A model generated the notes under the pieces. It saw nothing but the letters and a program-made list of their open reading frames with translations, was not told the origin of the DNA and did no database searches. A stretch of 64,000 bases of DNA from Streptomyces nigrescens (lineage in GTDB: Bacteria > Actinomycetota > Actinomycetes > Streptomycetales > Streptomycetaceae). The position numbers and the translations under genes are program-made. Below, one piece after another: positions 47,186 to 55,860 of the stretch (within the stretch, counting starts at the first letter, position 1; every line of letters begins with the position of its first letter). The stretch is taken from assembly GCA_024349765.1 (NCBI GenBank), contig AP026073.1:2046001-2110000 (forward strand). Reading direction: 5' to 3'.

Positions 47186-48079
47186 CTAATGCGGCAGCAT
47201 TTCGCGGACGTCCTCCGGACGCCCCGCGCCCGGTGGCATCGCCGGGTGGGTGCCGATCAGGACGATGCCCGCGACCACGGCCGCGATTCCGGCGACCTCC
47301 CAGGCCAGCGCGCCGGCGGTGACCCGTAGCTGGTCGCCGAGGAAACCGACTCCGCACAGGATCCCGGCCAGCGGCTGGGCGGCGGTCAGCGCGGGCAGGG
47401 AGAGCCGCAGCGGCGCGGACTCGAAGGCGCTCTGCACCATCACCAGTGCCAGCACACCGAGGACCACGATGGCGTACGGCTGCCAGCTGGTGAGCAGGGC
47501 CGACCAGCCGCCCTGGCCGAAGTGTTCGCCGCTGATCCGGGTCAGTGCGTCCTGCAGGCCGTATATCAAGCCGGCCGCCACGCCCAGCAGCGCGGCCTCC
47601 AGGCTGACGTGCACCCGCTCCCGTTTGGCGACCGCCGCCAGCGTCAGGGCGATGCCCAGCACGAGGCCCATGATCACCCATTGCCACAGGTGATCGGTGC
47701 TGCGCTGACCGCCCCGTGGCCGGCCCGCCACGATGAACGCGGTGACGCCGCCGGCCAGCAGCCACAGTCCGGCCCAGCCGGTGCGGCCCAGGCGCTGTTT
47801 GGTCAGCCGCCTCGACAGTGCCATCGCGAAGAGCAGATTGGTCGCCAGCAAGGGCTCCACCAGAGTGATGTCGCCCATGCCCAGCGCCACCGCGCCCAGC
47901 GCCATGCCCACCACCATCAGGCCGATGCCGGCCACCCACAGGGGCATCCGCACGAGGTCGAGCAGCAGGCGGATGGAGAGGTAGTCCTTCATGGGGGCGT
48001 GCTGTGCGGCGGCTTGCTGGAGTACGAAGCCGAGTCCCAGACAGCAGGCCGCTCCAAGGGCGAGCAGTATCACCGTCAC
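47186..48079 (-). CDS. DMT-superfamily (EamA-like) membrane transporter
   Basis: A 297-residue protein with about ten hydrophobic helices, in two EamA-like halves. The first half begins VILLALGAACCLGLGFVLQQAAAQ; the second contains EAALLGVAAGLIYGLQDALTRISG and SLPALTAAQPLAGILCGVGFLGDQL. Such proteins export or import metabolites. GTG at 48079 follows GAGGTGCGAC. It is divergent from the FAD dehydrogenase gene and followed by the repeat island. Nothing indicates its substrate. Confidence 0.85.
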   Translation of the reverse strand: MTVILLALGAACCLGLGFVLQQAAAQHAPMKDYLSIRLLLDLVRMPLWVAGIGLMVVGMALGAVALGMGDITLVEPLLATNLLFAMALSRRLTKQRLGRTGWAGLWLLAGGVTAFIVAGRPRGGQRSTDHLWQWVIMGLVLGIALTLAAVAKRERVHVSLEAALLGVAAGLIYGLQDALTRISGEHFGQGGWSALLTSWQPYAIVVLGVLALVMVQSAFESAPLRLSLPALTAAQPLAGILCGVGFLGDQLRVTAGALAWEVAGIAAVVAGIVLIGTHPAMPPGAGRPEDVREMLPH

Positions 48080-48204
48080 GTCGCACCTCTATCGCGCGGG
48101 GCGGGGGATGCGCCTGAGGATAGCCATCCGGCGGCGGGTGAGGGGTGGCCCTGGTCACCCCCCATTCTCCCGCGCGCCCTCCTCTACTGCGCGGTAACGG
48201 ACGG

Positions 48205-48233
48205 TTGACGCGGCAGTCGGGTGCACTGAGGAT
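48205..48233 (+). promoter_or_regulatory. Putative sigma-70-type promoter for the FAD dehydrogenase
   Basis: TTGACG (48205-48210) and GAGGAT (48228-48233) are 17 bases apart and lie 66 bases before the ATG at 48299. The spacing is ideal, and the -10 box deviates by one base from TAGGAT. Confidence 0.5.
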
Positions 48234-48298
48234 CGTTTCCACCCGGGTGGTCCGGGGCGGCCGGGTGCCCGGCGGGCCCCGGCGAGGAGAGGCTGCTG

Positions 48299-49954
48299 AT
48301 GGCGTACGACGCTGATGTGATCGTGATCGGAGCGGGGCTGGCGGGGCTGGCGGCCACCGCGGAACTGGTGGACGCCGGCCGCAAGGTGATCCTGCTCGAC
48401 CAGGAGCCCGAGCAGTCCCTCGGCGGGCAGGCGCACTGGTCCTTCGGCGGCCTGTTCCTCGTCGACTCACCCGAGCAGCGCCGGATGCGGATCCGCGACA
48501 GCCACGCCCTGGCGTGGCAGGACTGGCTCGGCACGGCCGGATTCGACCGTCCGGAGGACCACTGGCCGCGCGCATGGGCCGAGGCGTACGTCGACTTCGC
48601 GGCCGGTGAGAAGCGGTCCTGGCTGCACCGGCAGGGCGTGCGGCTCTTCCCCGTCGTGGGCTGGGCCGAGCGCGGCGGCTACGCCGCGACCGGGCACGGC
48701 AACTCCGTCCCGCGCTTCCACATCACCTGGGGCACCGGCCCCGGTCTGGTCGCCCCGTTCGAGCGCCGGGTGCGGGCCGGGGCCGCGCGCGGCCTGGTGG
48801 ACCTCCGCTTCCGGCACCGGGTCACCGCGCTCACCCGCAGCGCCGGCGACGTGGACACGGTCAGCGGTGAGGTCCTGGAGCCCTCGGACGTCCCGCGCGG
48901 CAAGCCCAGCAGCCGCGAGGTGACCGGTGCCTTCGAGCTGCGGGCGCAGGCGGTGATCGTCACCTCCGGCGGGATCGGCGGCAACCACGAGCTGGTGCGC
49001 GCCAACTGGCCCGAGCGCCTGGGCACCCCGCCGGAGCGGATGCTGTCCGGGGTGCCCGCGCACGTCGACGGCAGGATGCTGGGCATCACCGAGGCGGCCG
49101 GCGGGCGGATCATCAACCGCGACCGGATGTGGCACTACACCGAGGGCATCGACAACTGGAACCCGATCTGGCCGCTGCACGGCATCCGGATCCTCTCCGG
49201 CCCCTCCCCGCTGTGGCTGGACGCCCGCGGCCGGCGGCTGCCGGTGCCGCTGTTCCCGGGCTTCGACACCCTCGGCACCCTCGAACACATCATGCGCACC
49301 GGCCACGACCACACCTGGTTCGTGCTCACCCGGAAGATCATCGAGAAGGAGTTCACGCTCTCCGGCTCCGAGCAGAACCCCGACCTGACCGGCAAGAGCA
49401 TCCGGGACGTGCTGGGCCGGGCCAGGGGCGGGGCGCCCGGTCCGGTGCAGGCGTTCATGGACCGGGGCGCGGACTTCATCGTCGAGCGCGCGCTGCCCGA
49501 CCTCGTACGGCGGATGAACGCGCTCACCAAGGAGCCGCTGATCGACGAGGCCGCGCTGCGCGGCGAGATCGTGGCCCGGGACCGGGAGATCGCGAACTCC
49601 TTCACCAAGGACCTCCAGGTGACGGCGATGCGCGGGGCCCGCAAGTACCTCGGTGACCGGCTGATCCGCACCGCGGCCCCGCACCGGCTGCTCGACCCCA
49701 AGGCGGGCCCGCTGATCGCCGTCCGGCTGAGCATCCTCACCCGCAAGACGCTCGGCGGGCTGGAGACCGACCTCTCCTCGCGGGTGCTGACCGACGGCGG
49801 CGCGCCCCTGCCGGGCGTCTACGCGGCCGGCGAGGCGGCCGGCTTCGGCGGCGGCGGGGTGCACGGGTACCGTTCGCTGGAGGGCACTTTCCTCGGCGGC
49901 TGCCTGTTCTCCGGCCGTACGGCGGGCCGGGCGGCGGCCCGGGCGGTGGCCTGA
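48299..49954 (+). CDS. FAD-binding dehydrogenase (ketosteroid dehydrogenase/fumarate reductase-like)
   Basis: A 551-residue flavoprotein. DVIVIGAGLAGLAATAELVDAGRKVILLDQEPE is the FAD-binding Rossmann motif. GGLFLVDSPEQRRM and the central RFHITWGTGPGLVAPF follow the FAD_binding_2 family. The C-terminal VYAAGEAAGFGGGGVHGYRSLEGTFLGGCLFSGRTAG contacts the flavin. ATG at 48299 follows GAGGAGAGG. Such enzymes act on steroid-like or keto substrates with an unknown acceptor. It stands alone with its own promoter. Confidence 0.9.
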   Translation: MAYDADVIVIGAGLAGLAATAELVDAGRKVILLDQEPEQSLGGQAHWSFGGLFLVDSPEQRRMRIRDSHALAWQDWLGTAGFDRPEDHWPRAWAEAYVDFAAGEKRSWLHRQGVRLFPVVGWAERGGYAATGHGNSVPRFHITWGTGPGLVAPFERRVRAGAARGLVDLRFRHRVTALTRSAGDVDTVSGEVLEPSDVPRGKPSSREVTGAFELRAQAVIVTSGGIGGNHELVRANWPERLGTPPERMLSGVPAHVDGRMLGITEAAGGRIINRDRMWHYTEGIDNWNPIWPLHGIRILSGPSPLWLDARGRRLPVPLFPGFDTLGTLEHIMRTGHDHTWFVLTRKIIEKEFTLSGSEQNPDLTGKSIRDVLGRARGGAPGPVQAFMDRGADFIVERALPDLVRRMNALTKEPLIDEAALRGEIVARDREIANSFTKDLQVTAMRGARKYLGDRLIRTAAPHRLLDPKAGPLIAVRLSILTRKTLGGLETDLSSRVLTDGGAPLPGVYAAGEAAGFGGGGVHGYRSLEGTFLGGCLFSGRTAGRAAARAVA

Positions 49955-50045
49955 CAGTGGGGGACCGCGGAGAGGTCGGCGGATCCAGCCATTCCCCTTT
50001 CCGCCTTGACGGGGAGCTCTGCGTAGCGCTTTGCTGTGCGTGATG

Positions 50046-50061
50046 ACTGGTGCGGACCAGA
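50046..50061. promoter_or_regulatory. DasR-like (dre) site
   Basis: ACTGGTGCGGACCAGA matches the DasR consensus ACTGGTCTAGACCAGT at 12 of 16 positions, with perfect outer CTGGT/ACCAG arms and a mismatched core. It lies 102 bases before the gene at 50163. The remaining 150 or so bases of this gap show nothing else. Confidence 0.3.
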
Positions 50062-50162
50062 CCGTCACCCTCTGCACAGGCGCGCGCAGACCCGGCCCCG
50101 CCCACCAAGGACGACAGGTGCGGCGCACGACCGGCGCGGCGCGCCATGGAGCCCGCTGACCC

Positions 50163-51158
50163 GTGATGTCGATTTCCCCCTCGCCGCCCCTCGCACCCCC
50201 GGCCCCCGGCCCCACCGGCCGCGCGGCCGGCCCGGCCCCCGGCCCCGCGCTGGACGACGCCGAACTGGCCGTCGCCGCCGACGCCCTGGCGCTCGGCCAG
50301 TGGGCCCGGGTGCGCACCCTGCTCGCCGAGACCGGCACCGACTGGGACCGCCGGGGCCACCGATTAACGGTCCTGGCCGGCTGCCAGGGCAGTGCCGCCT
50401 GGGCCGGTGACTGGCAGCTCGCCGAACCGGACAGCGGGGACGCGGCCACCCTCCTCGCCGTCGCCACCGTCCGGCGGGCGCTGCGCGGCGAGACCAGCAC
50501 CGGCGCCGCCGCCGCGGCCTGCGCGGCCGCCGCCCGGCTGCTGCCCGACGACCCCACGCCCTGGCTCGGCGCGCTGATCCTGGCCCGCCGCACCGGCACC
50601 GAGGACGCCCGCGCCCACGCCTTCCGGCAGATCCGGGCCCGGCACCCCGACCACCACCACGCCCACCACCTGATGGCCGCCTGCCTGGCCGAACAGCAGC
50701 CGCACGCCGCGGACGACCCGTGCCACCCGGCCCACGAGTTCGCCGCCCGTGCCGCGGCCCGCGCCCCCGCGGACTCCCCGCTCGCCCTGCTCCCGGTCGT
50801 CGCCCACGCCGAGCGCTACCGCGTACGGGCCGCCGCCGGCCTGGAGCCGCCCGACCCGGCGGACTCCGGCCACTGGAACACCCGGCACGCGCACCGGCTC
50901 CGGCAGGCCGCCTTCGACTGGTGGCTGGAATGGGAGGGCGAGGACCACCCCCGCGGCAAGGTCGACCTCAACTTCCTGGCCCACGCCACCTTCCACGAGG
51001 GACGGATGGCCGAGGCCGCCACCCTCTTCGCCCGCATCGGCCGCCACCGGACCCGCGCCCCCTGGTCGTACCCGGGCCGCGATCCCGACCGCGCCTTCCG
51101 GGCCGCCCGGGCCACCGCACTCCGCCGGGCCCGGGGGTTCGGGCGCACCGGCACATGA
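50163..51158 (+). CDS. TPR-like protein of unknown function with a TTA codon
   Basis: I do not recognise this 331-residue protein. After a Pro/Ala-rich N-terminus (residues 1-32) it is Ala-rich and all-helical, with repeats of paired helices (AELAVAADALALGQWARVRTLLAETG, AEAATLFARIGRH) that look like tetratricopeptide-type units. His-rich HPDHHHAHHLMAACLAEQQ is notable. Codon 68 (50364-50366) is TTA, so translation may need the bldA tRNA and be tied to development. GTG at 50163 or ATG at 50166 could be the start. A weak DasR-like site lies upstream. Confidence 0.75.
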   Translation: MMSISPSPPLAPPAPGPTGRAAGPAPGPALDDAELAVAADALALGQWARVRTLLAETGTDWDRRGHRLTVLAGCQGSAAWAGDWQLAEPDSGDAATLLAVATVRRALRGETSTGAAAAACAAAARLLPDDPTPWLGALILARRTGTEDARAHAFRQIRARHPDHHHAHHLMAACLAEQQPHAADDPCHPAHEFAARAAARAPADSPLALLPVVAHAERYRVRAAAGLEPPDPADSGHWNTRHAHRLRQAAFDWWLEWEGEDHPRGKVDLNFLAHATFHEGRMAEAATLFARIGRHRTRAPWSYPGRDPDRAFRAARATALRRARGFGRTGT

Positions 51159-51221
51159 CGAAAGTCTGACGCCGGGGCCCGGACACTGGCCCCGGCGCCC
51201 GTGGGGTGTTCGAATCGAGGG

Positions 51222-51974
51222 GTGACCAAGGACGCGAATCCGGCCCGCCCGGCCGACCACGACGGGGACCGGCGCGGCACGCCCGTCGGCCGCCGCGTGG
51301 TGCTCGGGATGCTCGCGGCCGGTGCCGCCGGCGTCGCCGCGGCCCCCTACCTCCAGCGCGCCTACGACGAAACCCTCGGCGCGGCCGCGCAGAACGACCC
51401 CACCGGCCTGTCCGGTCTGCTGCCCGCCGGCGGCGGCTTCCGCTACTACTCGGTGACCGGTTCCGTCCCGGACAAGGACGAGCACAGCTACCGCCTCACC
51501 GTCGACGGCCTGGTGCGCCACCGCGCCAGCTACCGCCTCGCCGATCTGCGCGCCCTGCCGCAGACCCGGCTGGTCCGCGACGTCCAGTGCGTGACCGGCT
51601 GGCGGGTGCCCCGCACCCCGTTCGAGGGGGTGCGCCTGGCCACCCTCCTCGACGCCGCCGGTGTCCGCCCCGAGGCCAAGGCCGTTCGCTTCACCTGCTT
51701 CGACGGCGCCTACAGCGAGTCCCTCACCCTCGAACAGGCCCGCCGCCACGACGTGCTGATCGCCCTGCGGATGCAGGACCGGCCGCTCGGCCACGACCAC
51801 GGCGGGCCGGTGCGCCTCTACGTCGCGCCCATGTACTTCTACAAGTCGGCGAAGTGGCTCTCCGGGATCACCGTCACCGACCACGTCCAGCCCGGATACT
51901 GGGAGCAGCTCGGATATGACGTCGATGCCTGGGTCGGCCGGTCGAACGGACGGGACGATGTCCCCACGACCTGA
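51222..51974 (+). CDS. Molybdopterin-dependent oxidoreductase (SuoX/YedY-like)
   Basis: A 250-residue sulfite-oxidase-fold enzyme. RDVQCVTGWRVPRTPFEGV contains the Cys that binds molybdenum, and ALRMQDRPLGHDHGGPVRLYVAPMYFYKSAKWLSGI is the cofactor-binding C-terminal block. The N-terminus GRRVVLGMLAAGAAGVAAAP is a Tat-type signal anchor. GTG at 51222 is preferred to GTG at 51201, which adds seven residues. The next gene, overlapping by 17 bases, is a cytochrome b-like membrane protein, as in MsrP-MsrQ pairs, so it probably reduces an exported substrate with electrons from the membrane. Confidence 0.9.
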   Translation: MTKDANPARPADHDGDRRGTPVGRRVVLGMLAAGAAGVAAAPYLQRAYDETLGAAAQNDPTGLSGLLPAGGGFRYYSVTGSVPDKDEHSYRLTVDGLVRHRASYRLADLRALPQTRLVRDVQCVTGWRVPRTPFEGVRLATLLDAAGVRPEAKAVRFTCFDGAYSESLTLEQARRHDVLIALRMQDRPLGHDHGGPVRLYVAPMYFYKSAKWLSGITVTDHVQPGYWEQLGYDVDAWVGRSNGRDDVPTT

Positions 51975-52641
51975 GTCCGCCGCCGCGGCCGCGGACCGCC
52001 CCCGCGTCCCGCGCTTCACCCGCGCCGAACACCGGGTGCACCGGGCCACCGGCGCCCTCATGGCCGTCTGCGTGGCCACCGCGGCCTGCCTCTACCTCCC
52101 CTTCCTCGCCGAACTCGTCGGCCGGCGCGCCCTGATGGTCACCCTCCACGAGTGGTCCGGCATCCTGCTGCCGGTCCCGCTGCTGTTCGGCCTGGCCTCC
52201 CGTGCGCTGCGCGCCGACCTCACCCGCCTCAACCGCTTCGGCCCGCACGACCGGACCTGGCTGCGGGCCGTACTGCGTCGCCGGGGAGCCCGCCCGGCCG
52301 GGAAGTTCAACGCCGGCCAGAAGCTGTACGCGGCCTGGCTCGCCGGCGCGGTCCTGGTGATGACCGGCACCGGCCTGCTGATGTGGTTCACGCACCTGGC
52401 GTCCCTGGTCTGGCGCACCGGCGCCACCTTCGTCCACGACTGGCTCGCCCTCAGCCTCCTCATCGTGATCGGCGGCCACGTCTGGATGGCGTACCGGGAC
52501 CCCGAGTCGAGGGTGGGCCTGCGCACCGGATCGGTCGAGGCGGCATGGGCCCGGCGCGAACACCCGTTGTGGCGGCCGGGGGAGGGGGCGGACGGGAAGC
52601 GCGGGCCGGACGGGGCGGACGGGAAGCCCGGGAACCCGTAG
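51958..52641 (+). CDS. Cytochrome b561-like membrane partner
   Basis: A 227-residue membrane protein with four hydrophobic segments (LMAVCVATAACLYLPFLAEL, LHEWSGILLPVPLLFGLAS, LYAAWLAGAVLVMTGTGLLMWF and FVHDWLALSLLIVIGGHVWMAY). His residues placed in these helices (HRATG, HEWSG, HDWLA, GGHVW) suit heme b ligation. ATG at 51958 overlaps the molybdoenzyme gene, which supports an electron-transfer pair. The C-terminus is a Gly/Asp-rich cytoplasmic tail. The heme count is inference. Confidence 0.85.
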   Translation: MSPRPESAAAAADRPRVPRFTRAEHRVHRATGALMAVCVATAACLYLPFLAELVGRRALMVTLHEWSGILLPVPLLFGLASRALRADLTRLNRFGPHDRTWLRAVLRRRGARPAGKFNAGQKLYAAWLAGAVLVMTGTGLLMWFTHLASLVWRTGATFVHDWLALSLLIVIGGHVWMAYRDPESRVGLRTGSVEAAWARREHPLWRPGEGADGKRGPDGADGKPGNP

Positions 52642-52678
52642 CGGGTCTGGTGCGGTAAGGGGACTGCAGAGAACCCTG

Positions 52679-52696
52679 TGCAGAGAGTTCTCTGCA
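52679..52696. promoter_or_regulatory. Operator palindrome with an extra half-site
   Basis: TGCAGAGAGTTCTCTGCA has perfect 8-bp arms and a 2-nt centre; a further half-site, TGCAGAGA, lies at 52665-52672. It overlaps the -35 region of the ArsR-like gene, just upstream of TATGCT. Autoregulation by the gene product at 52713 is likely. Confidence 0.6.
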
Positions 52697-52700
52697 AACC

Positions 52701-52706
52701 TATGCT
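52701..52706 (+). promoter_or_regulatory. -10 box of a probable leaderless promoter
   Basis: TATGCT ends 6 bases before the ATG at 52713, and no ribosome binding site is visible, so the transcript probably begins at or next to the start codon. Confidence 0.5.
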
Positions 52707-52712
52707 CGCGGC

Positions 52713-53405
52713 ATGCCTGACGATGCCTCAATACCGCCCACTCCGCCGTCCACCGCCCTCCCCGTGCGCCGGCTGGACGCCCGGAGCCTGCGCGGTCTGG
52801 CGCACCCGCTGCGGATGCGCATCCTGGACCTGCTGACCCTCGACGGCCCGGACACCGCGACCGGGGTGGCCCGGCGCCTTGGCGAGAACACCGGCACCGT
52901 CAGCTGGCATCTGCGCCACCTCGCCGACCACGGCTTCATCGAGGAGGAGACCGGCCGGGGCACCAAACGCGAACGCTGGTGGCGGGCGGTCCGGGTCTCC
53001 CGCCACCTGGACACCGTCGAGTTCCGCGACGATCCGGACACCCGCGGGGCCCTGTCGGTCTACCTCCACGAGATCGTCCAGCGGGACTTCCACCAGGTCG
53101 TCACCTACCTCACCGAGGACTGGGAGCCGGAGTGGCGCAACGCCGGCACCCTCGCCCGCTGGCCGGACCTGCGCCTGACGGCCGACCAACTGGCAGCGCT
53201 CAACGCCGAGTTGGCGGCCGTCGTCGAACGGCACCGGGCGGCGGCCCTGGACGCGAAGGCGAACGCGGACGGGAAAGGGAAAGAGGAGGGGGAGGGGGAA
53301 GGGGCAGGGAACGTGGTGGACGGCGCGCCGGAGCGACCCGTCCTCGTCCAGGTGCAGTCCTTCCCGCGCAAGGAGAGGGACGGCGGGGACGGCGGCGCGC
53401 GATGA
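52713..53405 (+). CDS. ArsR-type winged-helix regulator
   Basis: A 230-residue regulator. ARSLRGLAHPLRMRILDLLTLDGPDTATGVARRLGENTGTVSWHLRHLADHGFI is the winged helix (residues 20-75), and RGTKRERWWRAV the wing. The rest is a helical domain ending in a Lys/Glu/Gly-rich tail. It is probably leaderless and autoregulated at the palindrome 52679-52696. The MFS transporter that follows overlaps its stop codon by ATGA, the usual layout of a drug-efflux regulator with its pump. Confidence 0.88.
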   Translation: MPDDASIPPTPPSTALPVRRLDARSLRGLAHPLRMRILDLLTLDGPDTATGVARRLGENTGTVSWHLRHLADHGFIEEETGRGTKRERWWRAVRVSRHLDTVEFRDDPDTRGALSVYLHEIVQRDFHQVVTYLTEDWEPEWRNAGTLARWPDLRLTADQLAALNAELAAVVERHRAAALDAKANADGKGKEEGEGEGAGNVVDGAPERPVLVQVQSFPRKERDGGDGGAR

Positions 53406-54709
53406 GCGGACTGCTCCGCCGGCACCGCGACTTCCGGCTGCTGTGGTGCGGCGAGACGGCCGGGAAGTTCGGGGCCGCGGTCACCAACGTGGCCATGCCG
53501 CTGGTCGCGGTGTCCACGCTGCACGCCTCCACCTTCGCGGTCGGACTGCTCGCCGCCACCGGCTGGCTGCCCTGGCTGCTGATCGGCCTCCCGGTCGGCG
53601 TATGGGTGGACCGGGTCCGCCGCCGCCCCCTGATGCTCGCCTCCGCCGCGCTGTCCCTGGCGCTCTTCGCCGCCGTCCCCGTCCTGGCCCGGTACGGCGG
53701 GCTCGGTCTGGGAGCGCTGCTCGCGGTGGCCCTGCTGACCGGCGGCGCCGCGGTGGTCTTCCAGACCGCCTACAGCGCCTACCTCCCCACCCTGCTCGAC
53801 CCCGCCGACCGGGCCGAGGGCAACGCCAAGCTGCACGGCAGCGCCTCCGCCGCGCAGATCGCCGGGCAGGGCACCGCCGGCCTCCTCACCCAACTGGTCG
53901 GCGCGGTGGGCGGCTTGCTGGCCAACGCCGCCACCTTCCTCGTCGCGCTGCTGTGCCTGCTCGGCATCCGGCACCGCGAACCCCACCCGGCGGAACGCAA
54001 CGGCGGCCGCGCAGCGCGCTCCCTGCCCGCCGAGGTCGCCGAGGGGGTGCGGCTGGTCGCGGGCGACGTGTGGTTCCGTACGCTGACGCTCTTCGGCGCG
54101 CTCTCCAACCTCGCGCTGATGGGCTATCAGTCGCTGGTCGCCGTCTTCCTGGTGCGCGAGGTCGGCCTGCCGTCCGGTGCCGTCGGCGGGCTGCTGGCGC
54201 TGGCCAGTACCGGCGGGATCGCGGGCGCGTTCCTGGTGCGCCGCGCCGCCGCCCGGCTCGGCACCGCACGCGCCATGCTGCTGTACGAACTCGGCCTGCC
54301 CGGCGCCGCGTTGCTCATCCCGCTGACCACCCAGGGTGCCGGCACCCTGCTCTACGTGGCGGGCAGCTTCGGGGTCAGCGCGGGCGTGGTGGGCGGCAAC
54401 ATCCTCAAGGCGGGCTTCCAGCAGCGGTACTGCCCGCCGTCCCTGCTCGGCCGCCTGGTCGCCAGCAGCGCCTTCCTCAACTACGGGACGCTGCCGCTGG
54501 GTGCCCTGCTCGGCGGGGCGCTCGGCTCCGCCCTCGGCGTCCGCACCGCGCTGTGGATCACCACCGCCGGTGTGCCGCTCGCCGCCCTGACCCTGGTCCT
54601 CTCACCGGTCCGTACCGTGCGGGACCTCCCGGAGCACCGGACGGAGGACGCGCACCACGCCGACGGTCCCGAACCGGAGGAACGGGACGGGGCGGCGGCC
54701 CGCAACTGA
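53402..54709 (+). CDS. MFS transporter (drug efflux type)
   Basis: A 435-residue transporter with about 12 helices, of the enterobactin-exporter/MFS_3 type. LLRRHRDFRLLWCGETAGKFGAAVTNVAMPLVAV is the typical start; LIGLPVGVWVDRVRRRPLMLAS is the loop 2-3 motif. The tail after VRTVRDLPEHR is acidic and soluble. Translational coupling to the ArsR-type regulator suggests that its expression is induced by the exported compound. Its range of substrates cannot be read from sequence. Confidence 0.9.
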   Translation: MSGLLRRHRDFRLLWCGETAGKFGAAVTNVAMPLVAVSTLHASTFAVGLLAATGWLPWLLIGLPVGVWVDRVRRRPLMLASAALSLALFAAVPVLARYGGLGLGALLAVALLTGGAAVVFQTAYSAYLPTLLDPADRAEGNAKLHGSASAAQIAGQGTAGLLTQLVGAVGGLLANAATFLVALLCLLGIRHREPHPAERNGGRAARSLPAEVAEGVRLVAGDVWFRTLTLFGALSNLALMGYQSLVAVFLVREVGLPSGAVGGLLALASTGGIAGAFLVRRAAARLGTARAMLLYELGLPGAALLIPLTTQGAGTLLYVAGSFGVSAGVVGGNILKAGFQQRYCPPSLLGRLVASSAFLNYGTLPLGALLGGALGSALGVRTALWITTAGVPLAALTLVLSPVRTVRDLPEHRTEDAHHADGPEPEERDGAAARN

Positions 54710-54735
54710 GCCGGCCGGCCCGCGCCCGGGACCCG

Positions 54736-55860
54736 TCACGCCCCGGGCCCCGGCAGCGCCACCTCGAACCGGCAGCCCGCGCCGGCGTTCCGTACCGTCG
54801 CCCGGCCGCCGTGGGCCTCCACGATGCCGCGCACGATCGCCAGGCCGAGGCCCGCACCGGCCTGGCCGTCCGCGCGCGGGGTGCGGGCGCTGCCGCCGCG
54901 CCAGCCGGTGTCGAAGACCCGGGCCAGGTCCTCCGGCGGGATGCCGCCGCAGCCGTCCTCGACGGCCAGCACCACCCGGTCCGCCTCCTGCCGGGCGCTG
55001 ACCGCGACGGTCCCCTCGGCCGGGGTCGCCCGGATCGCGTTGACCAGCAGATTGCCCAGGACGCGGGTGATCTGCTGGGCGTCCACCCGCACCGGCAGCG
55101 GCGCCACCCCGCCGTCCACCAGCCGCACCCCGCCCGCCCGCGCCAGCGGCCGGGCCCCGGTCAGCGCGTCGTCCACCAGGTCGTACACCGACACCCGCGA
55201 CAGGGTCAGGGCCAGCGCTCCGGCCTGGATCCGGGACAGCTCGAAGAGGTCGTCGACCATGGCGGACAGCCGCTCCACCTCGATCCGGATCCGCGCGTGG
55301 TAGCGCGCCGGGTCCTCGGCGACCTCGTCCTCCAGTGCCTCGGCCATCGCCCGCAGCCCGGCGAGCGGGGTCCGCAGATCGTGCGAGATCCCCGCGATCA
55401 GCTCGCGCCGGGAGCCGTCCAGCGCCCGCTCGCGCTCCCGGGCCGCCGCCAGCCGGGCGCTGGTCTCCTCCAACGCCCGTGACAGCGCGGCCAGTTCGGC
55501 CGTCGGCGGCTCGTCCGGCGCGACGAATCCGCCCTCGCTGCCGACCGTACGCGCCGACCGCGCCAGCTCCCGGCTGCCCGCCGCGATCCGCCGGCCGAAG
55601 AGCAGCGCGGCCGCCAGCGACACCACCCCGGACACCGCCACCACGGCCATCACCACGCCCAGGTCGTGCCCCGACAGGAACATCGCCTGGGCGACCGCCA
55701 CCGTGCCCGCGGCCATCGCGGCCACCGCCAGCGCCGCCACCGCGAACAGCGACAGCGCCACCGAACGGCGCCGCAGCGCCCGTACCGCGGGCGCGGCGAG
55801 CAGCCCCACCAGCGCCGCGCCGAGCGCCGCCAGCGCCACGATGACCAGGAAGTCCGTCAT
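54736..55860 (-). CDS. Sensor histidine kinase
   Basis: A 374-residue kinase. The N-terminus has membrane segments at about residues 3-23, 36-58 and 65-88, then a HAMP-like linker. The HisKA motif is LIAGISHDLRTPLAGLRAMAEAL (His160), and the ATPase domain shows NLLVNAIRATP (N box), VEDGCGGIPPEDLARVF (G1) and GAGLGLAIVRGIVEAHGG (G2). There is no large extracellular domain, so it probably senses in or at the membrane. It overlaps the response regulator gene by ATGA, forming a two-component operon. Confidence 0.93.
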   Translation of the reverse strand: MTDFLVIVALAALGAALVGLLAAPAVRALRRRSVALSLFAVAALAVAAMAAGTVAVAQAMFLSGHDLGVVMAVVAVSGVVSLAAALLFGRRIAAGSRELARSARTVGSEGGFVAPDEPPTAELAALSRALEETSARLAAARERERALDGSRRELIAGISHDLRTPLAGLRAMAEALEDEVAEDPARYHARIRIEVERLSAMVDDLFELSRIQAGALALTLSRVSVYDLVDDALTGARPLARAGGVRLVDGGVAPLPVRVDAQQITRVLGNLLVNAIRATPAEGTVAVSARQEADRVVLAVEDGCGGIPPEDLARVFDTGWRGGSARTPRADGQAGAGLGLAIVRGIVEAHGGRATVRNAGAGCRFEVALPGPGA

